Below, piece by piece: positions 43,230-53,517 of a DNA stretch of 64,000 bases; the first letter of the stretch is position 1; every line of letters begins with the position of its first letter. The stretch comes from Prorocentrum cordatum. Lineage: Eukaryota > Sar > Dinophyceae > Prorocentrales > Prorocentraceae. The stretch spans positions 2,846,790-2,910,789 of the forward strand of contig CAUYUJ010016059.1 in assembly GCA_963575745.1 (NCBI GenBank). The letters run 5' to 3'. The notes under the pieces are model-generated. The model ran no database searches, was not told the origin of the DNA, and saw nothing but the letters and a program-made list of their open reading frames with translations. Made by a program: the position numbers and the translations under genes.

Positions 43230-43660
43230 CCCGTGCGGCTGCCGCCCGCTCCGCGCAAGACCAGCGACGTCGAGCCGAGAACGCGCTTTATCAGCTCAGG
43301 CGCTGCGCGTGACTCGGCGCAGGCACCGAGGGGGCGGCAAATAATAGGGTGCAGGCCTCGCCTCGCCATCGGGTCGTCTGCGCATGCGCCGCGGTTGCAG
43401 TCGGTTTATCCGCTCGAGCGCTGCGCTTGGCCGGACGCAGGCACCGCGGGCGTGTCAAATTTTGGATCCTCGCTATCGCGATCATAGCGCAGGCCTCGCG
43501 GGCATTTGTTTCTATCAGCGCAGGCGCCGCCCATGGTTGAGTGCAGGCATTTCCGGCACTTCCGTTACTGTGGTGCAGGCGTCGCCATGCCATAGGCACG
43601 GGCGCAAGCACGCCGGACATATGTTTCTATCGGCGCAGGCACGCTGCCCCGTCTGTTGTT
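43230..43660. repeat. Degenerate GCGCAGGC repeat
   Basis: atttgtttctatcagcgcagg at ~43502 and atatgtttctatcggcgcagg at ~43618, plus several gtgcaggc(c/g)tcgcc blocks. An old tandem repeat, period not constant. Confidence 0.5.
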
Positions 43661-44134
43661 AGAAAAATTGAAAAGTTTAGACGGGGACGCGCGCGAATGC
43701 CAGCACGGCATCAGCGCGATTGCCCACCACGGGGCGTTGCGCCCTCTGCGGGGGCGATCGGAGAACCTTCGAGCGTTCGAGCGAACATCGGAGAGCCGCT
43801 GCGGCGCAGGCTCGCGCGCGCGCCCCTCATCGCGCCGGAACAAGCGAGTTGTTTTGTATCGGGCACGTGGCGCCTGTGTGACACGCACAGAAACATGGAG
43901 GCACAAGCTTGAAGTGTTAGCATATAAGAGCGCATGCAATGAGTCCTCGTTGGGCCCTCTTGGGCCGACTGGGTGGCCCAGTGAGCCGTATAGAAGCCAT
44001 TCGGTACGGTCTTGGGGTCTTATTGCGTTGTTTCTGAGGCACCCAGGCGTCTTGAGCCATCTTCACGGCATTGGTGGCCTGTTTCGGCCGCCTAGGAAGC
44101 CCTCTGGGACCTTTCGGACGCCCTGGAGACCGCC

Positions 44135-44195
44135 AGGGAAGAGGAGGAGGAGGAGGAGGAGGAGGAGGAGGAGGAGGAAGAGGAGGAAAAGGAGG
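44135..44195. repeat. (GGA)n microsatellite
   Basis: gaggaggag run followed by aaaaggagg. Confidence 0.85.
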
Positions 44196-45496
44196 GTGAG
44201 GACGACGACGACGAGCCACCTGCACTGCGCGCGCAGGAAGGCTTGCTCCCGCCATGCATGCCGCTGTGCCCGAGGAGGTGTGTCTGGACTTCCTCGGAGG
44301 TCCAGGCCCCCCGAGGCCTCCGGAGGCCCCTGGAGGGATTCCCGGAGGCCAGAGAGCTTCCGAAACCTTCCAACAATCCCGAGGACGTTCGAGAAAAATC
44401 ACCCCCAACTCCTGTCGCTGTTAACTAGCCGGCCGCTCTGCGGTTGATCGGGAGTTTCTGTATATAGAAGAAGGTGCGTGCGCCTGTTGGCGAGGGTGAG
44501 GATGAGGTTCCTCCTCCTCCTCCTCCTCCGGAAACGGTGCCGGAGGCCGCTCTGGGCCCCTGTGCTCCCCGCGCCGGGGGTGAGGATGACGGTAGTTCCA
44601 CAGAAACTCCCTCAAATTACCCGTCGGTTCCTGAAAGAAAGTAGGTGTCTTGGATTTCCACATCCTATTATAATTTAGGCGCCTTCCTACTTCAATGATC
44701 GAGTGGATTCACCTGTTCCTGTCAGTTCAGGGAGCGGGCAGAATCCCAATCTATTTTCAACGCCTTCCCACTCCATGTTTCTACCCACTTCTGCCGACCG
44801 ACGGGTTACCACGACGGGAGGTTGTTGGACGCTTTCGGCTTCCAGGCGCCCTCACCAGGCCCTGGGACCGTCAACGACGACGCCGGGATGAAAAATGAGG
44901 ACTGGGGAAAGGGCCCAGGCCTCTGCGGGTCCGCGCCGCGAAACAGGGATCACGACGTCGAATATCTGCGAAGCACCACCCGCGGCCCTCAGGGGCCGAG
45001 GCCGCACATTCGTCGCGATCCGCTACCGATGCTCGCGCGCGTGCGCCCGCCGCAGCTGCCAGAGCGGCCGGCGGCCGCCGCCCCCGGCCGGACGTTGCAG
45101 GGCGCCGCTTCCGCTCCACTGCCGCTGCCGGCCCCGCCAGCCCCGCCGCCAGCCCTCCTGCCGCCGCGGCCCGCTGCCGTCCGCGGCCGCGCAGTGCAGC
45201 TGCCGCTGCGGCTGCCGTTGTGCCCGCCGCCCGTCCCGCTGCGGCTGCTGGACCCCGGGCGCCGACGCCGACGGGCCGCCGCCGATGCGCGCGCGTGCCG
45301 CTCGCCACCTGCCGCTGCAGGGCGCTGCCGCCGCGGCCCGCGGCCGCCTCCGCTGCCGCTGCGCCCGGCGTCCGGCGCCCGCCCCGTGCGGCCGCTGCGC
45401 TCAGGGCGGCGGCGTCCTTCCGGCGGCTGGCTCTCGCGAGGCGCCGTGGGCCTTCCTCTCGGCGGCGAGCGAGGAGGAAACGAGAAGGAGGTGGCG

Positions 45497-45640
45497 TTCT
45501 CAGAAGGCGGTCGGACTTCTCAGAAGCCAAGCCGCCTTCTGAGAAGTTGTCTACGTCTTCGGGGAAGGCTTAGAAAACTTCGCAGAAGGCCAGGGGACTT
45601 CCGAGCCTTCTGAGAAGGCCTTTTCCTTCTCACTTCGCCC
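45497..45640. repeat. TTCTGAGAAG palindrome cluster
   Basis: TTCTCAGAAGGCGG (45497-45510) pairs perfectly with CCGCCTTCTGAGAA (45531-45544). More ccttctgagaagg palindromes lie at about 45609-45625. Confidence 0.65.
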
Positions 45641-45924
45641 CCTCGCTCGCCGCCAATCCTCTCCAAGAGTCACGCGGGTCCCGAGGGAAGCGTCCTGGGC
45701 TTGGTCACCATTCTCAAGCTTTCTGGGCCCTTCGCGGGCCTGGGGGCCTTCGAGGCAAGGCTCAGGATAACAAGCCTGTCCTGGGGAAAACCGCCAGGCT
45801 CCAGGACCCGTTGTCCTCAGGACCCGTTTCTTCCATGCCAGCCTCCAGCGGCGGGGCTTCGCCGTCGGCCGGCCGTCGTCGTCATCGAACCTTGGCGGAG
45901 GTCGCGGATCCAGGGCCGAGGCTT

Positions 45925-46533
45925 CTAGTCGCTCTTGTGCCCGTCCTTGGCCTCAAGGAGTCCTTTGGTCGCCACGGCTGCCAGCAGCGACCGCGGACCA
46001 CGGCGGCGCGTGGCTGCGACGGCGATGGCGGACGCGACCGCGGTGGTGAAGGCGAAGGCGGCGGCCGCGTCGACGCCGACGGCGGCGGCGAGCGCCTCCC
46101 CGCTGGACACGCGAGGCTCCCCTCGCCGGCGGTGGGCTCCGGCGCGGCGCGGCGGCTTCGAGGCTTGCGCTACCCCCGCAATCGCCCGGCCGCTGGCCCG
46201 TCGCCCACCTGGCCGTTGGCAGCGAGCGCGGCCGCCTCTGGGCGAGGCAGTGCTTGATGGCAACGTCATGGCACTGCGAATAGCAGCATACACCTCGTCG
46301 CCAGTGTCATACAGTGCACCGTATGTGCCGTCCAGATGCATCGGCTCGTCCGAGATGCGACCGCAGCAGTTGTGGCGGCGGCAGCTGGGGAGCAGATCGG
46401 AGTACGCGTCGCGTAATGCCCGTCGCCAAGGGAGAGCCTTCACCCGACGCCGAGGAGGACGACGCCGGCGGCGGCGGTGGCGTCGTCGCCGTCCTGATGC
46501 TGTCGGATGCTTTCGGGTTTCCTGCGGGGGCAT
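45925..46533 (-). CDS. Hypothetical minus-strand reading frame
   Basis: No family recognised. Reading from 46533, a basic Arg-rich start is followed by a better-balanced stretch (ALRDAYSDLLPSCRRHNCCG, then DEPMHLDGTYGALYDTGDEV) and an Ala/Val-rich C-terminus. The middle part looks exon-like, the rest looks like GC composition. The opposite strand is open for a similar length over 45935-46741. No splice sites or partner exons were established. Confidence 0.2.
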   Translation of the reverse strand: MPPQETRKHPTASGRRRRHRRRRRRPPRRRVKALPWRRALRDAYSDLLPSCRRHNCCGRISDEPMHLDGTYGALYDTGDEVYAAIRSAMTLPSSTASPRGGRARCQRPGGRRASGRAIAGVAQASKPPRRAGAHRRRGEPRVSSGEALAAAVGVDAAAAFAFTTAVASAIAVAATRRRGPRSLLAAVATKGLLEAKDGHKSD

Positions 46534-46821
46534 TCGGGGGCCCAGCCTTGGGACGGGGGCGAGGGTCTTCGCGCAGGCCCGTCGCCGAAGTCGTCCTCGT
46601 CGCCCTCGCCTGTCGTGGTCGCGGTCCCGTCGCCCCTCGCGTGTCGCTCAGCCGCGGCCGGCTCCCTTCCTCGCCCTCCGCTTCCTTCTTCGCTTCTTCT
46701 TCTCCCTTCTGTTGACGATGATGCTGTGGTATGACGCTTGACGATGACGCTTGACGATGACGTTGTATTTTCCACAGCCCAGCGCAAGGTCAGAGGTGCA
46801 GAAGCGCTCCTGACACCTCTA

Positions 46822-46888
46822 CGTGCTCTCTCCCTCTCTCGCTCTCTCTCTCTCTCCCTCTTCCTCCTCCTCCTCCTCCTCCTCCTCC

Positions 46889-46919
<31 letters not shown>

Positions 46920-46935
46920 TGTCATCATCCTCGCC
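46822..46935. repeat. (CT)n, (CTC)n and (ATC)n microsatellites
   Basis: Three adjoining pyrimidine-type runs directly before the weak spliced-leader relict. Confidence 0.85.
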
Positions 46936-46941
46936 CCCCTT

Positions 46942-46963
46942 CGTTAGCCATTGCGGCTCAAGG
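46942..46963 (+). other. Possible diverged DinoSL relict
   Basis: ttagccattgcggctcaag and its first bases match the 22-base DinoSL at 18 positions, including an intact TAGCCATT and GGCTCAAG. By a rough chance estimate such a match is unlikely in this window. If real it marks the 5' end of a reintegrated cDNA running to the right. Confidence 0.45.
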
Positions 46964-47540
46964 CAGGTTTGTTTTGCTGGTGTTAATTGTGCCGCGCCGC
47001 ACACTGTTTTTACCTCGTTTGTCTGTTCGCATAGTCGTGTGTGGAGTTGCCTAGTCGGCAGGTTTTGTCAATGCCTATTGCCTATCTGCCAGGTGTGGTA
47101 AACATGATTCTGGTATTATTTGTGCAGCTCCTGGTCACTGTCCTTGTCCATGCGGCGCAGGTGAGGCAAACCGGCATCGATGGCACTCTCAAGCATTGTA
47201 CTGAACCATGGGAGCAATCTTTCTTTGAGCTCCTGCACAATTGGATTCTCAACGCGTGCCTTGGTACAGTTGTTTCTGAACCAGTATGTGCTCGCAGTAC
47301 CTTGCGGGAGCGTGATGAACGCGTCAGCCCCCTCAGTTGTCCCGTCGTCTGCTGTAGTTGTCTCTGCATCCATTTTGGCACAAATTCCAGTCATCTTTGA
47401 GACCGCTCACGTACTGTATGATCCGCAGCCAGTTTCCCGTGATCAGCATGTGTTGGCACAGAGTGAGTCTATCGGGATTATCCAGGGGACTGGGTCATGC
47501 TCATTTGTCTGCTGCGTCGCCCACAGCTGCTAGCTCGTTT
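46964..47540 (+). pseudogene. Candidate retroposed cDNA after the SL relict
   Basis: Moderate GC, unlike its flanks. A plus-strand frame from ATG 47071 encodes a hydrophobic helix (VVNMILVLFVQLLVTVLVHA) and continues to 47400; another plus frame covers 47180-47533. The minus strand also has a clean frame over 47116-47394. No family is recognised and the direction is favoured only by the SL relict. Confidence 0.25.
47116..47394 (-). CDS. Small hypothetical protein, minus strand
   Basis: 92 codons from ATG 47394 (second ATG at 47373) to TAA/TGA region at 47116. Composition is balanced and protein-like: a Thr/Asp/Glu-rich start (DAETTTADDGTTEGADAF), then TASTYWFRNNCTKARV, then a helix-forming segment (VQELKERLLPWFSTMLES) and a charged end. 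No signal peptide or known domain. It conflicts with the plus-strand retrocopy reading of the same DNA; at most one is real. Confidence 0.3.
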   Translation of the reverse strand: MTGICAKMDAETTTADDGTTEGADAFITLPQGTASTYWFRNNCTKARVENPIVQELKERLLPWFSTMLESAIDAGLPHLRRMDKDSDQELHK

Positions 47541-48014
47541 TCTTTTCGTCTTCGGCGGCATTTGGAGTCGATGACTGGTGTCGAGGGCGAGAGGTGCCAG
47601 TAGAGCGTCACGAGATCACCCTTCTCAGATCCAGAAGGGCATCATGTCATCGTTGCGCATTGCCCTGCTAAACCCTACTGCGGTGGGGAGATGGGCACAC
47701 GAGTTCGAGTCCTTGTGCATGAACAGGTGCACAAATGGTTGAACCAATTTAGAAGAAAGCTGTCCTGACATTGTCGAGTGGGCTGCTGCTGAGGTCAAAC
47801 TGGCGGTGCCTCACATTGCCGAGCCATCTGCCGCCGCGTTCGATTGCGTCCGAACCTGTTCGTGAGCTTGACACGGGAGTAATCGGAGGTGAGGGGGTGA
47901 GATCGAAGTGGAACGGAGAGCCCCCCTACCGGGAAATCGATTTCGGTTTCGTGTTCGTGCGTGTCGTGCGGGCGAGGCGAAGCTGCGTGGGCGGGCGAGA
48001 GAAAGTCTCCTGTG

Positions 48015-48205
48015 GCTGAGGCGCGGCCGGACCAAATGATTCCCTTCCGGGCGGCCGGTGGCCCGCGGTGTCCCGCCGGTGTCCCGCTGGTGTCCCGTCT
48101 GGCTGAGGCGCGGCCGGACCAAATGACTCCCTTCCGGGCGGCCGGTGGCCCGCGGTGTCCCGCCGGTGTCCCGCCGGTGTCCCGTCGGTGTCCCGTCGGT
48201 GTCCC
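48015..48205. repeat. 86-bp tandem duplication and GGTGTCCCGYC repeat
   Basis: ctgaggcgcggccggaccaa at 48017 and 48103 starts two near-identical 86-bp units; then (GGTGTCCCGTC)n, an 11-bp run. Confidence 0.85.
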
Positions 48206-48224
48206 GTCGGTGTCCCGATGATGG

Positions 48225-48258
<34 letters not shown>

Positions 48259-48320
48259 GGTGATGATGGTGATGAAGATGATGTTGATGTTGGTGATGAT
48301 GATGATGATGTTGATGTTGT

Positions 48321-48358
<38 letters not shown>

Positions 48359-49147
48359 AGATGATGATGATGATGGTGTTCCGATCAAGATGATGATGAT
48401 GATGATGTGGATGATGATGTCGATGAGGATGATGATGATGATGGTGTCCCGATGATGAGGACGATGATGATCATGATGATTATGTTGATGATGCTGATGA
48501 CGATGATGGTGTCCCGATGATGATGGTGATGATGATTGTGTCCAGATGACGGTGGTGATGATGATGATGTTGATGATGATTATGATGTTGATGATGTTGA
48601 TGGTGTCCCGATGATGATGATGATGATTATTATGATGGTGATGCTTATGATGATGATTGTGATGATGATGGTGTCCCGATAATGATAATGATGAAATGAT
48701 GGTGATGAGGATGGTGCCCCGATGAGGATGATGATGATGATGTTGATGATGATGATGATGATGATGTCGATGATGATGGTGATGAGATGATGACGGTGAT
48801 GATGGTGTCCCGATGAAGATGATGATGAATATGATGTGGATGAGGATAACGATGGTGATCATGATGGTGTCCCGATGATTTAGATGATGATGGTGATGAT
48901 GATGATGCTGATGATGATGACGACGACTGTGTCCCCATGCTGAAGATGTTGATAATGATGATGATGGTGATGATGATGATGGGATGATGATGGTGATGGT
49001 GATGATGGTGTCCCGATGATGATGATGTTGGTGATGATGATGATGACGTTGATGATGATGATGATGTTGATGATGATGATAACGGTGTCCCGATGATGAT
49101 GATGCTGTTGATGATGATGATGATGATGGTGATGAGGATGACGATGG
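48206..49147. repeat. GAT microsatellite with periodic GGTGTCCCGATG insertions
   Basis: (GATGAT)n broken about every 60-77 bases by ggtgtcccgatgatg, at roughly 48448, 48508, 48600, 48669, 48802, 48862, 49005 and 49082. The insert matches the minisatellite unit just upstream. Confidence 0.85.
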
Positions 49148-49390
49148 TGTCGTTGATTGTGAGTTCGATTGTGAGATCGATAGTGATATCGATGGTGAGA
49201 CCGAATGTGAGATCGATTGCGAGATCGGTTGTGAGATCGATTGTGAGATCGATAGTCAGTCAATTGTGAGATCGATCGAATGAGATATATCGAGTGAGAT
49301 CGATTGTAAGATCGATCGAGTGAGATCGATCGAGCGAGACCGATAGTGAGATCGATAGGGAGATCGATAGTGAGACCGATCGAGTGAGAC
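49148..49390. repeat. GAGATCGATTGT minisatellite
   Basis: About 20 units of 10-12 bases (gtgagatcgatt/gatcgatagtga). Very dense in GATC and ATCGAT. Confidence 0.9.
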
Positions 49391-50837
49391 GTTGGTGCCT
49401 CCCCTCCCCCGAACCTCCTTATCACCCGAAGGGTGGTCGTATAGGTATGAGCAATTCCTGGTGAGGGTTCCCATCTTGGTGAGGAACGTGCTTGAGTTCC
49501 GCGACCGGCATGCTGCGAAGCGTTACGCATCCCGTGAGAACGAGAGGTGTTCCGTGCCCAGAGCGGCTGGAGCTGTTCGATCCTCGAGCCGTGGCCCAGC
49601 CGCCCTCTCCTCGTCATCCTCCTCGTCTGTGCGGCTCTGCAGCTTCGGGCGCCGGTGTCTTGAGCAAGGACCGGGTCGTCCTTCCTCTGGAGGGCAGCAG
49701 TTCTGACGTGGTCGTGAATCGAGAGACCCCAGCAGTGGTAGCATCTCCCCGCCACCCAGAAGATAAGCGCTGTGGCAAAGCCCGCTGGCTACGCCAAGCT
49801 CGACGACACTGCTGCTCTGGCCAGATAATGAGATGCCTGACCAGATGCTGGCAGACATGCTCGCTGACACTGACACCCGAATTTCGTGACCAGACATCGG
49901 CTAGCTCTTCAGGACAAGGCTTTGCGCCGTGCGCGCCGCCCGCGGCCCAGTAATCTGGCCCACCATGTCCGAGTTGTTGTTGTCGGGCCTCTCGTTCTGA
50001 TTGCTACCCCTTTGGAGCTCAAGCGCGCTTGCGGTGCCTCTTCTGTGTCAGTTTATCTCCTTCGTGCACTGGTGTGTGTGTGTGTGTGCTACAACTTTTA
50101 GTCTGGAGCGTGGGAGTGTCACCCCACACACAGGGTTTCTCGCTTCTGTCGTTTGTTTGTTTGTTTTTTTGTTTCTGGTGCTGCGCCTTCACTAAAAACA
50201 GGCTTCGCAGGTGGTTGATTACCCTCGAGATTACACACGGATAACACATGTTTGTTGCGTCGTTCGACCTCCTCTTCGCTCGCCCTCCATCCAATTCCTC
50301 TTCCTCTGCCGTCCTTGCGGTGGTTGGGCGATGGGCGACTGGGGGGAAAGGTGTATGCGCATGAGGGGCGTGTGAGCGGGGAGCGAGGGAGGGAATGCAC
50401 AGTAGGAGAGATGTTAGAGTGAGGCAGGGGAGGGATTAGAGAGATGAGGTGGAGGGGAGGGAGGAACGGAACGGCAGGCAGGCAATAGGCATGGTGGAGA
50501 GGCTCGAGTTTTGAGAGAAGAGTGGAACATCGGTTTGGGAAGCGGGAAGGGATGGAGATGAGGACGGGGCAATGGAGGATTTGAGTACGGCGCGACACGC
50601 CATCCAACAGTTCCCGACTGTATGGAGGGGACACAGATGACGGGGTGGCACCCAGAAGACACGTGATCCAAATTGTGACGTGGCCTTTCGCGCCCAGTAG
50701 AGTAGCTTCAGGCTCTGGGAGCTGCCGCCGTATGGGCAGCCCCACCACAGGGCTATCGACATACGTTCCTTCGGTGGCAAATTGTGGGAGCCTCGTTTGT
50801 CTTCGTAATTCCGTGTTTAGGATGCCTTTAGCCGGCG
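49391..50837. other. No secure gene
   Basis: 49480-49560 contains a plausible exon-like stretch on the plus strand (NVLEFRDRHAAKRYASRENE) that soon turns Ser-rich. A (TG)n lies at 50070-50090 and a (GTTT)n at 50150-50175. No gene could be assembled. Confidence 0.4.
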
Positions 50838-50952
50838 CTAGCGATCGGTAATCGATGGGCCAGCGCAGATTTCTCGTCGGTCAGCGTGGATTTAGCGTCG
50901 ACTAGCATCGATCAGCGTTGGCTAGCGTCGGGCAGCGCCGATTCGCAAGATC
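50838..50952. repeat. TAGCGTCGA short tandem repeat, second locus
   Basis: gcgtcgactagcatcgatc-agcgttggctagcgtcggg; like 23278-23372. Confidence 0.6.
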
Positions 50953-52116
50953 CCAGGAGTTGTCTCCGAACGTTCTGCTGGTCATGCCAGTGATGGGTGC
51001 AATATCTTGAGACATGTGAGAAGGAATCCATTCACATGTGCAAGCCGATGTCTTCAGGTCCAGGTCAAGCCAGCGGAAGCAATATTGGAACTCTGCCGAT
51101 GTCTTCGCACGGGCTTACGCCAGTTCTAGAACGAGCAGGGGCGTTTGTTGATTTGTTCCCGTCGGCAGTTTGGCCCAAGTCAAGAAAGAGGGACGATCTG
51201 CTGAATCCGATACGTTGAATATCAATGGCCATTGGTGCTGTGCTGCTGCGCGTGTGTTTCCGTCTGCGCAGTGTGACAGAAAGAGGCGGTCGGCCTGGCC
51301 AGGGGTCCGCGAACCTGACTCTGGACTCGCTTGCAAAGCTCTCTCGAGCCGGCGCTACGGCACGGACAGAATTGTCTGATGAACGTTTTCTTATTCGGCG
51401 TTTCTACATTGGGCGGAAGGGGGGGGAGGGGGGAGGGTCTGGCTCCGGAGCTCTGAATGCGACTGTTTGCAGCAGCCGCTCAGAACGTGCAGTCTGTCGC
51501 GGGTGTGCCGAGGCTGAAAGGCTGCGACGCAGCCAGCGGTGGCCGGAGCCGAGGAACATGAATGGGAAGCCTTTGAGAAGGTGCACGTCTCACAACACAC
51601 CAATGCCAATCAATAATCCACCGCAGCCCAAAATCGCAGGCGATTCCCCCCTCTGCCCCCGAGTTGTCGGAAGCCTCAGAAGTCGGGGATTTGGGAAGCC
51701 ATACAGTCGGACTCAGGAAAGAGCATGCAGTTTTCAAGAACATGAGACCCTCCGCCGGCCCAAACACGCAGAACAGCCAAGGGTACCCTCCCCGGGATGC
51801 ACAAGAACATCCAACAAACACGAAGAACAATACAGCACCCATCCCGAACCAACTTCGATCTTATACCTCGGGCCGACAGCATCCCCCGTTGGAACAGGTA
51901 CCGAGGCCAAGAAACCCCGAGGTAACAACAGAAGCCGAGGCCAACAGCAATAGACCGAGACCGAGCAACAAAGATCCACCAGGGCAGGCCGCGGGCACGG
52001 GCGCCCCGAGGCAACAACGGCGCTTAGGCGCACCCCGCGGTGCAAGGGGGCCGCAGCGAGCCGCCTTCCTTGGGGGGCCCGCTCAGCTCCGCCTCTGGTC
52101 CTGCGGCCGCCGCGGC
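50953..52116. other. No secure gene
   Basis: Plus-strand frames at 51225-51420 and 51664-52140 are open and partly protein-like (LTLDSLAKLSRAGATARTEL) without start, splice or family support. Confidence 0.35.
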
Positions 52117-52144
52117 CCCCCACCTGCTCCGACCTCGTCTTCGG

Positions 52145-52297
52145 GAAGACAGTTATCGGGTTGGGAGGACTGGGGTTTGGGATAAGTGACGATCTCGTGT
52201 CCCGTAGGCGGCCGAAGGAATCGTGCATGTCCACATGCTGTTGCTCATGCCTATCATCTTGCCAAGCCCTTCCTCCCAACACGATAGCTGTTCTCCT
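52145..52297. mobile_element. Small TIR element, copy 2
   Basis: Left end agttatcgggttgggagg; complement of right end agctatcgtgttgggagg. Same termini as 17016-17150, different middle. A direct repeat close to cccccacctgctccgacct flanks it at 52117-52135 and 52328-52346, one base different. Confidence 0.75.
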
Positions 52298-52687
52298 CAC
52301 GTCTGCAGTGCGGTGCGATTCTCCGACCCCCCATCTGCTCCGACCTGGGATTCCCTCCCATCTGCCGCCCGTTCGAGTAGCGCCGGGACGGGAAGGCGTT
52401 CGAGCGAGTCCGCTTGGCGTGAAGGTCGGATTTCCTTTCGTGCCTTGCCATTCTCCCCCCCCCCCTCCTGCGCCCTTCCATGCAAGCGACTTTGTCCGAG
52501 TCGAAGCACAAGCAGCTTCCAACCCGCCGCTGGCCGCGCCGTCGGCTGTACGGCCCAGGGCCTCCTCCACTCGGCTTTCCGCGCTGCGGCCCCCTCCGCG
52601 CGCTCCTCCCCACGCACACCAGGTTGCTGCGACGACGCCACCGCTGCGTGCCTGGCGTGCCAGGAGCCCCGCCGGGGCTCTGCGCAA

Positions 52688-52835
52688 GAGGAGGAGGAAG
52701 AGGAGGAGGAGGAGGAGGAGGAGAAGGAGGAGGAGGAGGAGCTGGAGGAGCTGGAGGAGCTGGAGGAGGAGGAGGAGGAGGAAGAGAAAGAGGAGGAGGA
52801 GGAGGAGGAGGAGGAGGAGGAGGAGGAGGAGGATA
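52688..52835. repeat. (GAG)n microsatellite
   Basis: GAG/GAGCTG run; encodes poly-Glu in one plus frame, treated as low complexity. Confidence 0.85.
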
Positions 52836-52920
52836 CCGATATCGCGGGCCTCGGAAGTCGAGGGTCGGGCGCCCGCCCAGCCCCCTCATCAGATGAGGGG
52901 CGCGACCTCGCCGAGGGGCC

Positions 52921-53440
52921 TCACGACGTTGAGCGCCTCGCCCTCGAGCTCCCCGTCGCCATGGCGACGAGCCTCTTGAACTCCATCCCCCTGGAGTTCA
53001 CCTCGAACGAATGCCCATGTGGGCGTCTGGGGCCTCCCGCCTCCTGCGTAGCCGCTGGTGGGCGGCGGGGTGGCTCTTCCTGTTTTTTTCGCCAGGAAGC
53101 ACCACTTGTGCCCCCCGCCCCCATGGGCCTGCTGCAGGAGGCCCCTCCTGAGCACGTGGGTGCCGCGCCGACACCACTGTGTTCCTGGCCCTGCCGCTCG
53201 GGCCGCGAGCACCCTGGCTCCGCCCGAACTCGGGGCCCGTTTTGGCGTGCCTCCCCGAGCCCCTCCTGAGTGTTCGGCAGTGCGCCAGCTCCATCTTCGT
53301 CACAGCGCCCCTCGCCCTGCCGCTCGGGCCGCGAGCTGCCTGGCTCCGCCCGAACTCGGGGCCCGCTCTGGCGTGCGGACGCCTGCTCCATCATCTCCGC
53401 GTCTTCGATCCCCTCTTGGGGCTCCCAGGTACCCAGCATC
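52921..53440 (-). CDS. Hypothetical repeat-containing reading frame, minus strand
   Basis: Runs from 53440 to the stop at 52921. It contains two 42-residue units around GPRVRAEPG(S/C)SRPERQG, which correspond to an exact 126-bp DNA period (starts 53189 and 53315 on the plus strand). A period divisible by 3 keeps the frame, which mildly supports coding. The C-terminus is basic. No family recognised. It could be an exon of the region just upstream on this strand. Confidence 0.3.
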
Positions 53441-53517
53441 CTCCACGTCGCTGGTTTTGATTATCCGCGAACCTCTCCTCACGTTGGAGGAAGGCCTGAA
53501 GCCGCAGGGCCTTCGCA

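Noticed and set aside
44050-44070. Reverse-complement spliced leader (cttgagccatc)
   Set aside because: Only about 9 bases match and the pattern is part of the cttg-agccatctt repeat vocabulary.
44871-45530. Ala/Arg-rich frames on both strands
   Set aside because: High-GC sequence leaves several frames open; no domain or splice evidence.
52223-53269. Plus-strand Glu-rich protein
   Set aside because: Built on a GAG microsatellite; the flanking frame has no recognisable domain and the minus strand is equally open.
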